From contig JAUMIR010000003.1 of the NCBI GenBank assembly GCA_030847615.1, positions 192,643,149 through 192,707,148 on the forward strand: a stretch of 64,000 nt of DNA, in the 5' to 3' direction. The stretch comes from Gambelia wislizenii. Its lineage: Eukaryota; Chordata; Lepidosauria; Squamata; Crotaphytidae. A program made the translations under genes and the position numbers. How positions within the stretch are numbered: position 1 is the stretch's first letter; every line of letters starts with the position of its first letter. A model generated the notes under the pieces. The model made no database searches. It saw only the letters and a program-made list of their open reading frames with translations, and was not told the origin of the DNA. Below, one piece after another: positions 54,731 to 64,000 of this stretch.

Positions 54731-55910
54731 GATAGAATTGTAGAGTTAGAAGAGACCACAAGGGCCATCAAGTCCAACCCCCTGCCACGCAGGAATCACG
54801 ATCAAAGCATCCCTGACAGATGGCCATCCAGCCTCTGTTTAAAGGCCTACAAGGAAGGAGACCCTACCACGCTCCAAGGGAGTGTGTTCCACTGCCAAAC
54901 AGCTCTTACTGTCAGAAAGTTCCTCCTAATGTTGAGGTGGAATCTCTGTCCCTGGAGCTTGCACACACTGTTCCATTTTGTAGTCTCTGGAGCAGCAGAA
55001 AACAAGCTTGCTCCCTCCTCAATATGACACCCCTTCAAATACTTAAACAGGGCGATCATATTGCCCCTTAACCGTCTTTTTTCCAGGCTAAACATACCAA
55101 GCTGCCTAAGTCTTTCCTCTTAAGGCATGGTTTCCAGACCTTTCACCATTTTAATCGCCCTCCTCTGGACACTCTCCAATTTGTCAATATCCTTTTTGTA
55201 TTGTGGTGCCCAGAACTGGACACAATATTCTAGGTGAGGCCTGACCAAGGCAAAATAGAGTGACACTATTACTTCCCTTGATCTAGAAACTATACTTCTA
55301 TTGACGCAGCCCAAAATTGCATTGGCCTTTTTAGCTGTTGCATCACACTGTTGACTCATGTTTAACTTGTGGTCTACTAGGACTCCTAGATCCCTTTCGC
55401 ACGTAGTCTCGTTCAGCCAGGTCTCCCCCATCCTATATCTATGCATTTCATTTGTTCACCCTAAGTGCAGTACCTTACATTTCTCCATATTGAATTTTAT
55501 TTTGTTAGCTTTGGCCCAGCTCTCCAGTCTATCCAGGACATTTTGAATTTTGATCCTGTCCTCTAGGGTATTAGCTACTCCTCCTAATTTGGTGTCACAA
55601 CAAATTTGATAAGTATGCCCCTAATTCCATCATCCAAGTCATTGATAAAGATGTTGAATAGCACTGGGCCCAGGACAGAACCCTGTGACACCCCACTGGT
55701 CGCATCTTTCCAAGATGAAAACAAGCCACTGCTTAGCACCCTTTAGGTTCAGCCAGTCAACTAATTACAAATCCATTTAACAGTTAACTTGTCTAGTCCA
55801 CATTTTACAAGCTTATTTGCAAGAATGTCATGGGGAACCTTGTCAAAGGCCTTACTGAAATTAAGGTATGCAATATCCACAGCGTTCCCTTCATCTACCA
55901 AGCTCTTCAG
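54731..55910 (-). mobile_element. CR1 LINE, 5' truncated
   Basis: Minus-strand CR1 from the RT palm to the 3' end. From right to left: SLVDEGNAVDIAYLNFSKAF and DKVPHDILANKLVKCG, then the [17 protein letters not shown] region, [36 protein letters not shown] and RRNFLTVRAVWQWN. Frame breaks near 55750, 55600, 55450 and 55100. The FADD block has lost its frame near 55605. Its 3' end is at 54731 with only about one octamer. Confidence 0.9.
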
Positions 55911-56465
55911 TCCCAATGGTTTTCTTATGTGCAAAATGATGATGGAATGGGCCAAAGGTTGATTACTAAATGGTGACCACAAATCTGGAGATTTTTAAAA
56001 CAAATTTAAATAGTGTTTGTTGCTTTTAATGATTCCAGAAATACGTAAACATGATGGATAATCTGATGTGGTCATAAACATGAACAAGGGAGAAGTTTCA
56101 ACATCATTAAATAGCATCCCAGGTGTCAATGCACTATACACAAATAAAAATAAATGTTTATTTTAAATGAAAATTTAGTAACACTCTGTAGTTAATTTAT
56201 TTACAAAGGACTGTTTGTACAGGTCATCTGCAATGACTACATAACAACAGAACCCAAGTGTGGTGAATGTTGCAATGTCTGTCCAGTAGCAGCTAGAGAA
56301 AAAACTCAGCAGTTTCTCTAACAACATTGACTATAACAACCTTGTGCTAAATCATAATTGTATGTGCATCATACAATTTAACATATCTAGTCAAAAGAAA
56401 CAGTGCTACTGTAAAGATATTATGTGACAGAAGAGAATTAAATACAGAGTAAAAATTACTCTTAC
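55911..56465. other. unassigned sequence
   Basis: No recognised element or frame. Confidence 0.4.
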
Positions 56466-56663
56466 AGGAGCTAGCATGGCATAGTGGTTTGAGTGCTGGA
56501 TTATGATTCTGGAGACCTGGGTTCAAATCCCCTCTTAGCCATGAAAACCCACTAGTTGACCTTGGGCAAGGCACACACTCTCAGCCTCAGAAAATCCTAT
56601 GATAGTTTTACCTTAGGGTCACCATAAGTCAGAAATTACTTGAAGGCATACAACAACAAAAAT
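56466..56663 (+). mobile_element. tRNA-derived SINE (Sauria type), copy 2
   Basis: A-box-like TAGCATGGCATAGTGGTTTG, B box GGGTTCAAATCCC, body GACCTTGGGCAAGGCAC, tail GGGTCACCATAAGTCAGAAA, CTTGAAGGCATAC and (AAC)n. Both polymerase III boxes are well kept. The tail matches the Bov-B 3' end at about 39760-39820, fitting Bov-B-driven mobility. Confidence 0.85.
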
Positions 56664-56910
56664 TACTCTTACTTTACAATAATAGTTCTCAAAATTTACT
56701 CAAATTACTCTTGAACCCCATCTCAGGAGAAAGGCAGGACATAAATCCAATAAATAAATAAATATGTTGGGTGAAGATAACAGTGATTTTTTTACTAAGT
56801 ACCTAATATGGTTGCAACGCTATCATAATGAAGATCCAACCTGATGGTGATGTTACACCATTGCAACTTCTAAGTCTGGGCAAATGCTATACTCACAACA
56901 TTATTGAACC
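56664..56910. other. unassigned spacer
   Basis: Between the SINE and a purine microsatellite. Nothing recognised. Confidence 0.4.
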
Positions 56911-56968
56911 AGAAAAAGAAGAAGAAGAAGAAGAAGAAGAAGAAGAAGAAGAAGAAGAGGAGGAGGAG
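56911..56968. repeat. (GAA)n/(GAG)n purine tract
   Basis: About 58 bases of pure purines on plus, GAA units then GAG units. Able to form triplex DNA in principle. Confidence 0.95.
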
Positions 56969-57104
56969 GAAATTATTTGAAATGGAAATGTGATAGGGAA
57001 GGATGGAAAAGCTGCCAGCTTGGCAGACTTGTTTTTTCATATAGACTTTTCTTTGTCAAGCTGACTTGTTTGCTAAAGTAAGCTGTATCTCATGGGCACA
57101 CTTA

Positions 57105-57470
57105 ATATTTTTAATTGTATTAGTTTTTAATTGATTCACTTTTTTTTTTAATGAAATACCTTTAAAAGCAGAAACTAGCAACAATCAAATCAGAAAATTG
57201 GTGAAACAGACATTCATGCTCCATTAAAATGATAGGAGAATATGAAAAGCAATATTGTTCTTTGTCTGAGACATAAAGATGCACAAAAATTTGTGAAGTG
57301 AATATCACACTGCCAACACCAGGGATGCACAATCTTCTTTTTTTTCTGGTTGAACAAGAGAAGAGAAAAAAAATGTCCTTCTGATGAATATATTAAATAA
57401 TCAATAGCTTCATATGAGAGTATGCAGACCTACAGAGAGTCTGATTCTAAGTCATACAGGGATTTTTCAT
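57105..57470 (+). repeat. dispersed repeat (family Q), uninterrupted copy
   Basis: Aligns with the reverse complement of 59165-59880: TTAAAAGCAGAAACTAGCAA, AGGAGAATATGAAAAGCAA, GTGAATATCACACTGCC and ATGCAGACCTACAGAGAGTC occur in order. It serves as the empty-site reference for the elements inserted in the other copy. Confidence 0.75.
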
Positions 57471-58590
57471 AAGATCCCAGTCAATCAGCCCAACTGAATA
57501 CACATGTTTTGCATGATCTTGATCCTTAGGAGGACACTCTATGCATAGCAGAATGGTGATAATTTTACTAGAGCACAGTGAATTCTGGTTTTAGATACAC
57601 ACCTGCACTTTCCCTCTGTTTGCATTACTTTAATATTAGCTCTGGTTTCAGGTACTTTATGACTGGATGTTGTTCTCATCTTGTGGAAAAACTGTTTATT
57701 TTTATGAGGAATATTGAAGTTCCCAGTTGAGATGGAAAGGTCGTCTATCCATGTAGACTGTAAAATTCTTATGCCCAGCAACAGGAAGAAATGTCTGCAT
57801 GCATCTGGTGTGCTTGTAAATGTCAGGCAAGCTGCTTTGGGGGATAAAAAGGATTGTTGTAAATGAACATCCCCTGCATAGCTGTAAAAGTAAGCAATTA
57901 GAATACATTTAGAATTTCTTCACTTGGAAACAGCATAAAATGCATATGTAATCTGCTACTCTAACTGATAACACAGATATCACAACATTTTGCCTCCCCA
58001 AATGCATTGGTGATGGGGACAGGTGAAGGAAGAAAGGAATAAATGTAGGAACTGTTCTTGTGCCAGATGTGACAGAGTTAGACTTAATATTTGGCAGCAG
58101 ACATGGACCTGAGAGCACAGGCTGCTGTCAAACAATGGCAAAGAAGCAAGGGGGAAGGGGAAGGTGATTGGTGGAGGGGGGTAAGCAGAAGAATTGAGTG
58201 ATCAATTCTTTCTTGCTTTATCCCTGCTCCCCCACCGACCATTGCAAACACCCAGCTGAGAAACCCACCTGGAGAAAAAGAGGGAAAGGGGGGAAAGAAT
58301 CTACAAGGGAAAGAGCAAACTCCAGTGTTGATAGATTGCCATGGGTCTCCCACATGTCACGAATGTTGTTATGCGCTGCCAACTCACCATTGTCGTATGG
58401 CAATTCTATGAATGAGAGCTCCAAGAGGCACTCTTGCTAACAGCCCTGCTCAGCCCTTGCAAACACAGGGCTGGGGGTTCCTTTATTGAGTCAAGTAATC
58501 TGTAATGTGGTCTCCATCTTTTCCTACTCAATTTAACTTTATCGGGCATTACTGTCAGCCACAGCCCTACGAGTAACCCTGTATGACACT
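57471..58590. other. unassigned sequence
   Basis: No recognised element. GC-richer part at 58090-58330. Confidence 0.4.
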
Positions 58591-59164
58591 GGACTCTATC
58601 AGGCACACTAAATATGGCATCATAATGATGCCACATAAATGCAAAAGGGTGCACGTACCAAGGACGTCACCTTTTCATGTTTATGTCCCTGTAAAAACCC
58701 ATACTTTTTAATTGACAGCTAAAGCCATCAATTGATCCCCGTGGAACTTTAGTGCTGGGATTGCCAACGTGTGAAACCTCGTGCCATTGTATTCATGCCA
58801 ATGCTGCCAGAATGGCTGGTCTGGCACAAACACTTCTGGGTGAGATTGCAACAAATAGGTAAGTGATACACTTTCTATGGCCCTCCCCAGCTTAATTGGG
58901 ACTTTTAAAGTGTGTTCCTGTGCTTTGTGTTACTTTTTCTTTGTTTTTTTTTTAAAAAATTCCTATACGATGAAGTCTCACGAGAATCCACAGGATTTTG
59001 AACAAGGAAGTGAACCGAGCTCCATTCACTTCCTCTTTCATTGCTGGGAAGCTTTAGCCATGAAAGCAAGGTAAGTGTGGTGGTGGGCATTCTTTTGCTG
59101 GCATAAAAATGGATTTTTTAATGCCAGCAAAAGAACACTTTAATGGGCTTGACTGATAAAGTCC
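58591..59164. mobile_element. TIR DNA element (family H), 574 bp
   Basis: Ends GGACTCTATCAGGC and (inverted) GGACTTTATCAGTCAAG. The interior matches 41485-41990 (GGCATCATAATGATGCCAC, GGGCATTCTTTTGCTGGCAT). Its right end abuts the inverted family Q copy, and GTCATACAGGG of family Q reappears (inverted) just left of its left end, so it probably inserted into family Q. Confidence 0.65.
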
Positions 59165-59880
59165 TCTGAAACAGACTCTCTGTAGGTCTGCATACTTTAA
59201 TATGAACCTGTCGATTACTTAATATCTTTATCAGAAGGACATTTTTTTCCCTCTTCTGTTGCTCAGCAGGAAGCAATAGGAGACAGTGCACCCCTGGTGT
59301 TGGCACTGTGATATTCAGTTGGCAATTTTTTGTGGACCTTTAGGTCTCTGACAAAAACATTCTTACTTTTCATATTCTCCTAACATTTTAATGGGCTACA
59401 AATGTGTCTTATATCTGCTTCTTAGGAGATTTTCAGACGCCTCTTTCAGCATCTTGCCGTGCAAGCAGACTCCGGAGAAGTAACGAGACTGCTGCGCGGC
59501 AAGGGGTCCATTTTGGATGATGCCGTTTTTCTCTTGGCATCGTCTGTGAGTGTTGAGGCTAGCATTGGAGGTGGCCGCGCTGTTTTTCACTCACGGAAGT
59601 TGTCCGTGAGTAAAAAACAATGCGGCTGCCTCCAATGCTAGCCGCAACACTCATGGACGACGCCAAGAGAGAAACGGTGTCGTCCAAAATGGACCCCTTG
59701 CCGTGCAGCAGCCTTGTTACTGCTCCGGAGGCTGCTTGCATGGCAAGACACTGAAAGAGGCGTCTGAAAATCTCCTTAGTTTTCTGATTTGATTGTTGCC
59801 ACTTTCTGCTTTTAAAGCCATTTCATTAAAAAATAAGAGTGAATAGATTAAAAACTAATAACATTTTATACAGAACAGAG
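59165..59880 (-). repeat. dispersed repeat (family Q), copy split by a palindromic element
   Basis: Inverse copy of 57105-57470. The alignment is interrupted only at 59422-59778 by the 351-bp palindrome and one copy of its TSD. After removal, the flanks match the uninterrupted copy without gap. Confidence 0.75.
59425..59775. mobile_element. 351-bp palindromic foldback element, family H end type
   Basis: Two arms of about 170 bases, roughly nine in ten bases complementary, with almost no spacer: the centre is around 59605 in CACGGAAGTTGTCCGTG. The ends are GGAGATTTTCAGACGCC in both directions, like GGAGATTATCAGAC of the element at 51772. A 3-bp target duplication TTA (59422-59424, 59776-59778) is confirmed by comparison with 57105-57470. 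GC-rich with many CG dinucleotides in a CG-poor surrounding. A TWA duplication suggests a PIF/Harbinger-type transposase, by inference. Confidence 0.85.
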
Positions 59881-60044
59881 TATGTTTCTTCACATGAAGA
59901 TAAAGCATTCATTTGATGGCACCCTGCATGTTTTCTGGGTTCTATGGGGACAACTATAAATGACTATTGCAAACACAATTGCACTGTAAATCAATTTCTC
60001 TCCCTCCCTCCCTCCCTCTCTAGGTATGTATTTATATCAGCAAT
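59881..60044. other. spacer with (CCCT)n
   Basis: Pyrimidine run TCTCTCCCTCCCTCCCTCCC at 59998-60022. Otherwise nothing. Confidence 0.5.
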
Positions 60045-60435
60045 TCTATATATAATTCTCTTGGGTATGTTGCTGTTTCCAGTGTTCTGATTGGCTGCTT
60101 TGGGAACTGACCAACCAATCACAGGTCTGTTGGGCAGCCAATCAGCACACTGGGGGCGGGACAAGTGGGGGGAGGGCAGAATGAGTGGTGGGGGCAGAAC
60201 AAATGGTGGGAGGGGCAAAATGAGTGGGTGGGGGCAGAACGAGTAGGTGGGGGCAGAACAAGTGAGGTAGGGGAAGAAAGAGTGGGGGAGGGGCAGAACA
60301 AGCAGTGGGGGGGGCAGAACAAGCAGTGGGTGGGTGAGTTAAACCCACCAGCCTACCTCAAAGGGTTGTCATGAGGTCTCCTGGGCATTTTGGGGGGATT
60401 TTTTAAATGGCGTATGGTACGTCGGGTCCAGCTAG
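60045..60435 (+). mobile_element. Helitron-like non-autonomous element
   Basis: Starts TCTATATATAATTCTC and ends GGGTCCAGCTAG followed by T. A short hairpin (GG-t-AC, loop, GT-CC) lies just upstream of the CTAG, and no terminal inverted repeat or duplication is seen, as expected of Helitrons. The base before the start is T rather than the usual A. It contains the G-rich array. Confidence 0.4.
60155..60345. repeat. G-rich minisatellite
   Basis: About ten imperfect units of 17-19 bases with the core GGGGGCAGAACAAGTGG. The plus strand has many closely spaced runs of three or more G, so quadruplex formation is possible. The long frames in this stretch on both strands are low-complexity artefacts. 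Confidence 0.9.
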
Positions 60436-60440
60436 TTACA

Positions 60441-60527
60441 TATAATGGGACTTGAGTATTCACGGATTTTAGTATCCACGGGGGGACCTGGTACCAAACC
60501 CTAGTGAATATGAAGGGACAACTGTAG
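60441..60527 (-). mobile_element. Tigger/pogo-like MITE, fragment
   Basis: The reverse complement reads CCTTCATATTCACTAGGG, then GTGGATACTAAAATCCGTG and CTCAAGTCCCATTATATG, matching the left parts of the copies at 25618 and 49767. It begins a few bases after the Helitron-like end. Confidence 0.55.
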
Positions 60528-61597
60528 AAGCAAATGAAATACAGAAATTACACTACAAAGATTTTACCGTTTTGTTGCCTCCTAAATACACAACTGGAAA
60601 TCCCACTACCTTATTAAAAGTGAAAAGGGCATCCTCCCGGCAACTGCAACTCCTCTCAGCCCCTGCTCTCCCTCTGCGTCTGAACTCAACCAGCCAGTAT
60701 GGCCCTTTCCTTACAGTTTTCCCGCCTATTGGGCCAAAGCAATACTCGTAGACATTATATATGTACTACAGTTCACTTCATCGGGTGCATAAAAAGTTTT
60801 CTGAGTAAAGTAGATTTGGGTCATCCCTGTCATTAGGAAGAGTGAAGCAGCTACCTCAGACAACTTGTTGTTGTATTCTTACTTTCTGTATTTTTACAGG
60901 CAGGGATGGGGAGATGTGCTTATTGGATTTTCTGCTTCATGTACCAAAGCAGCTTTTCCAACCTTAGGTATTATGCACCTTATAGTTGTGTGAGGGAGTA
61001 CCATTTCCTGTTCTGCCTTAGGCTGCAGAACATAATTGGCTGAGTGGACAGCAGTCCATGAAAGCCTGCACCATAATAAAACAAATATAATAGTTCTTCT
61101 GGGGGAAAAGATTCTGTTGCTTTGGCTGCAACAGGAGTAATACAGCTATCACTCTCTATATTTTACATGAAAATTGCATCTACCTCTACCTTTACAATCT
61201 ATGTACTATCTATGTATTTCTGTGGAGCTACTTTACTGTTCAAATACAAGCAAATGAATACCTCTACACATGATAACAGTATCCCATCTTAGCATGTGTG
61301 AATTTCCGTAGTAATGTGATATCCTGATGGGCTTTTCTCCTCAGTAGTTTGGATGATTAGTGGAGTAGACCATGTTGTATATTGACTTGGAAATATGACC
61401 TTCAGACCTATTTTGTTAATGGATCTCTTGGATAGCATTTACATGTGAACTTCTTCTCCTCTAAAACAGGAACAAAAAGCGGGGGGGGGGGTGTCCAGGA
61501 GTTTTTAAAGTTAATGATTCTAAAAAACTAATACAAATTTTGATGTTCATGGTTGCTATTCTGATACGAAGAATACTCTGACATCCTTTCAAATGAT
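60528..61597. other. unassigned sequence
   Basis: No recognised element. G-run at 61481-61490. Confidence 0.4.
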
Positions 61598-61937
61598 GCA
61601 AATTTTTATTTATTTATTTTATATGGTACCTTTTCCCCAAAGCCGGACCCAACATGGCTTCCAAAAATCATCAGGTAAAACAATTACAATAAAATTCAAA
61701 ACAATTAAAATCACAAATAAAAACATTTAAAAATCATTTCACCAAAGTTTAAAGTGATAAATAAAGCTTCCATTAAAATACCCCCTGCCTGCAGATTATA
61801 AATTAAAAGGCTACTTAAATAAAAACATATTTACATACTGGTGAAAGAAAAGCAGGGAGGGGACCAGCCTAGCCTTTCATGGAAGAGACTTCCAGAGGGT
61901 GAGAGCAGGAACTGAGAAGGCTTTCTTTTGTGTCATA
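61598..61937 (-). mobile_element. L2-like LINE 3' end
   Basis: On minus it reads GAAGCCATGTTGGGTCCGGC, then a stretch with AATAAATAAATAAA at its end (61605-61622 on plus), as in L2/CR1-group 3' ends. It encodes residual LWKSLPWKARL-like residues at the right. It may be the 3' part of the L2 at 63531-64000, with the CR1 between. Confidence 0.5.
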
Positions 61938-63530
61938 GAATCATAGAGTTGGAAGAGACCAAAAGGGGTCCAACCCCCTGCCATGCAGGAATACACAATC
62001 AAATAATTCCTGACAGTTAGCCATCCAGCATCTGTTTAAAAACTTCCAAAGAAGGAGACTCCACCACACTCAGAGGGAGTGTATTCCACTTCCAAACAGC
62101 TCTTACTGTCAGGAAGTTCTTCCTAATGTTTAGGTAGAATCTCTTTTCCTGTAGTTTGAACCCATTTCTCTGTGCTCTAGTCTCTCGAGCAACAGAAACC
62201 AAGCTTGCCCCATCCTCAGTATGACATCTCTTCAAATATTTAAACATGGTTATCATGTCACCTCTCAACCTTCTCTTCTCCAGACTAAACATGTCCAGCT
62301 CCCTAAGCCATTCCCCATAGGGCATGGCTTCCAGACATTTAATCATTTTGGTCACCCTCCTCTGGACATGTTTCAGCTTCTCAATATCCTTCCTGAATTG
62401 TGGTGACCAGAACTGGACACAGTATTCCAGGTGAGGTCTGACCAAAGCAAAATACAGTGGCACAACTACTTCCCTTGATCTAGACACTATACTCTTCTTA
62501 ATGCAGCCTAGAATCGCATTGGCTTTTTAGCTGCTGCATCACACTGCTGGCTCATATTCAGCTTGTGCTCCACTAAGACTCCTAGATCTCTTTTACATGT
62601 ACTGCCATCAAGCCAGGTGTCACCCATCCTATAGCTGTGCATTTCATTTTTACTGTCCAAGTGTAGTGTCCTACATTTTGTTAGTTTGGGTCCAGCTTTC
62701 TAATCTGTTCAGATCATTTTGGATTCTGATCCCGTCCTCTGGGGTATTAGCTACCCCTTCTAATTTGGTGTCATCTGCATACTTGATAAGCATACCCTCT
62801 ATTCCCTCATCCAAGTCATTGATAAAGATGTTGAATAGCAGGACAGAAGCCTGTGGCATCCCCACCAGTCACTTCTCTCCAGGATGAAGAGGAGCCATTG
62901 GTGACTACCCTTTGGTTTTGGTCAGTCAACCAATTACAAATCCACCTAACAGTTGCATTGTCTAGCCCGCAAGTTACTAACTTTTTTGCAAGAATATCAT
63001 GGGGGAACCTTTTCAAAAGCCTTACTGAAATCACGATACACTACATCCACAGCATTCCCTTCATCTACCAGGTCAGTAACTCTGTCAGAAAAGAGATAAG
63101 ATTAGTCTGGTATGACTTGTTTTAGTGATCACACAATTCCTTTCTATGTGCTTACAGACTGTCTGTTTAATGATCTGCTCTAGAATCTTTCCTAGTATTG
63201 ATGTCAGGCTGACTGGGTGGTAATTATTTGGGTCTTCTCCCCCCCCTTTTTTTTAAAGAATGAGACAGCATTTGCCCTCTTCCAGTATGCTGGGACCTCT
63301 TCTGTTCTCCAGGAATTCTCAAAGATTATTGACAATGGTTCTGAGATTACTTCTGCCAGTTCTTTTAATACCCTTGCATGAAGTTCATCTGGCCCTGGAG
63401 ACTTAATACATTTATACAGGCCAGGTATTCCTGAACTAGTTCTTTACCAATTCTGTGCTGTATTTCCCCTACTGCTTTATCTGCCAGCACAGGCAGAGTC
63501 CCTATTTCTTGAACTGCCTTTATTCTGACT
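61938..63530 (-). mobile_element. CR1 LINE nested in an L2
   Basis: Minus-strand CR1 of about 1.6 kb, 5' truncated. From the right: KAVGEIQHRIGKELVQEYLA, DPNNYHPVSLTSILGKILEQ (about 63200), then the VPHDILAKKLVTCGL region, [59 protein letters not shown] and RKNFLTVRAVWKWNTLP. The catalytic Asp pair (YADD) is kept. Several deletions and shifts. 3' end at 61938 with octamers (ATTCTATG inverse). Confidence 0.88.
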
Positions 63531-64000
63531 AGGTGCACTCCTGTCTTGTCTGGATTAAGTTTCAACTTGTTTACCCCCATCCAGTCCATTATTGACTGAC
63601 AACAGATAATTGGTCCAGTACTTGGAATCGGATGGGAAAGAGATAAAGTTTGGTATCATCAGCAAGACTCCACATGACCTCTCCAAAGGGTTTCATGTAG
63701 ATTTTAAACAGCATGGGGGACAAAACGGAACCCCAAGGAATCTCATCAACCAATAACCAGGGTATAGAACAACATCACCTTCTGAGTTTGCCCCTCCAAA
63801 AAGGATTGGAACCATGGCATAACAGTGATCCCAAGTCCCATCCCAGAGAGGCAGCCCAGAAGGATACCATGGTCAATGGTACAGAAAGCCACTGTCAGGT
63901 CCAGAAGAACCAACAGGGACACACTCCCCCGATCCAATTCCCTGAGGATGTCATCCAGCAAGGCAACCAAAGCTGTCTCTGTTCCATAAGCACTCTTGAG
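63531..64000 (-). mobile_element. L2 LINE, RT part, cut by the window edge
   Basis: Minus-strand L2 RT: LVALLDDILRELDRGSVSLL and VLLDLTVAFCTIDHGILLG (palm motif A, with Cys replacing the usual Asp at one position), WFQSFLEGQTQKVM, then in another frame WGSVLSPMLFKIYMKPFG and ADDTKLYL (motif C), and finally MDWMGVNKLKLNPDKTGV before the CR1. It continues beyond 64000. Confidence 0.85.

Noticed and set aside
56466..56663. tRNA gene suggested by A and B box motifs
   Set aside because: The tRNA-like head is part of a SINE with a Bov-B-type tail. No cloverleaf can be completed.
58198..58440. short frames on both strands at 58.1-58.7 kb as a gene
   Set aside because: Each under 90 codons, overlapping each other on both strands, with no motif, splice context or similarity.
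60119..60374. Pro/Ser/Cys-rich and Gly/Trp-rich frames over the G-rich array
   Set aside because: Low-complexity translation of a minisatellite.

Overview
The window looks like non-coding DNA from a squamate reptile, most likely a lizard. The inference rests on the mix of transposon families: CR1 with its octamer tail, L2, full-length L1, Bov-B, a tRNA-derived SINE of Sauria type, a Penelope element, Gypsy-type LTRs, hAT-, Tigger- and foldback-type MITEs, and a Helitron-like piece. I found no host exon, tRNA, rRNA, CRISPR array or operon. Every long reading frame I could identify belongs to a retroelement. Species cannot be named from sequence alone.

Layout. 0.2-5.8 kb: a Penelope-like element (PLE) with one inverted and two direct terminal repeats (pLTRs), split inside its reverse transcriptase (RT) by a 2.9-kb CR1. 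6.2-6.8 kb: a DNA transposon with terminal inverted repeats (TIRs), with a sister copy at 26.3-27.0 kb. 6.9-7.4 kb: a CR1 3' end. 8.5-11.1 kb: LTR-like pieces and MITEs. 11.1-18.5 kb: a nearly complete minus-strand L1 (ORF1 and ORF2, both broken) carrying an L2 3' end. 18.6-21.7 kb: a second minus-strand L1, split by a 611-bp LINE 3' end that encodes a zinc-finger-like motif, and by an L2. 21.7-28.7 kb: SINEs, a solo LTR, Tigger-like and old L2 remnants. 30-32.8 kb: a Bov-B piece, a 130-bp direct duplication around a fragment coding for an SGNH-hydrolase tail, and a MITE nested in a MITE. 34.3-35.6 kb: a LINE 3' part with an open 334-codon frame. 36-54 kb: mostly plain sequence with scattered MITEs, Bov-B, L2 and a repeat pair in opposite orientation. 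54.7-64 kb: a CR1, a SINE, two related copies in inverted orientation disrupted by TIR elements (one a 351-bp palindrome), a G-rich array inside a Helitron-like element, and an L2 containing a CR1 that runs off the right edge.

No genes here work together as a pathway. The window can instead be read as a stratigraphy. Nested insertions give relative ages, and at several sites (18.68/19.30 kb, 23.71/24.31 kb, 32.44/32.58 kb, 59.42/59.78 kb) target duplications are exact enough to define the element ends. The most unusual signals are the 130-bp duplication flanking the SGNH remnant, the palindromic element whose empty site can be read from a related copy 2 kb away, the hammerhead-like motif in all three Penelope repeats, and the LINE 3' tail present as one long and two tail-only copies. 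Coordinates of element ends are by eye and may be off by some tens of bases unless a target duplication is given.
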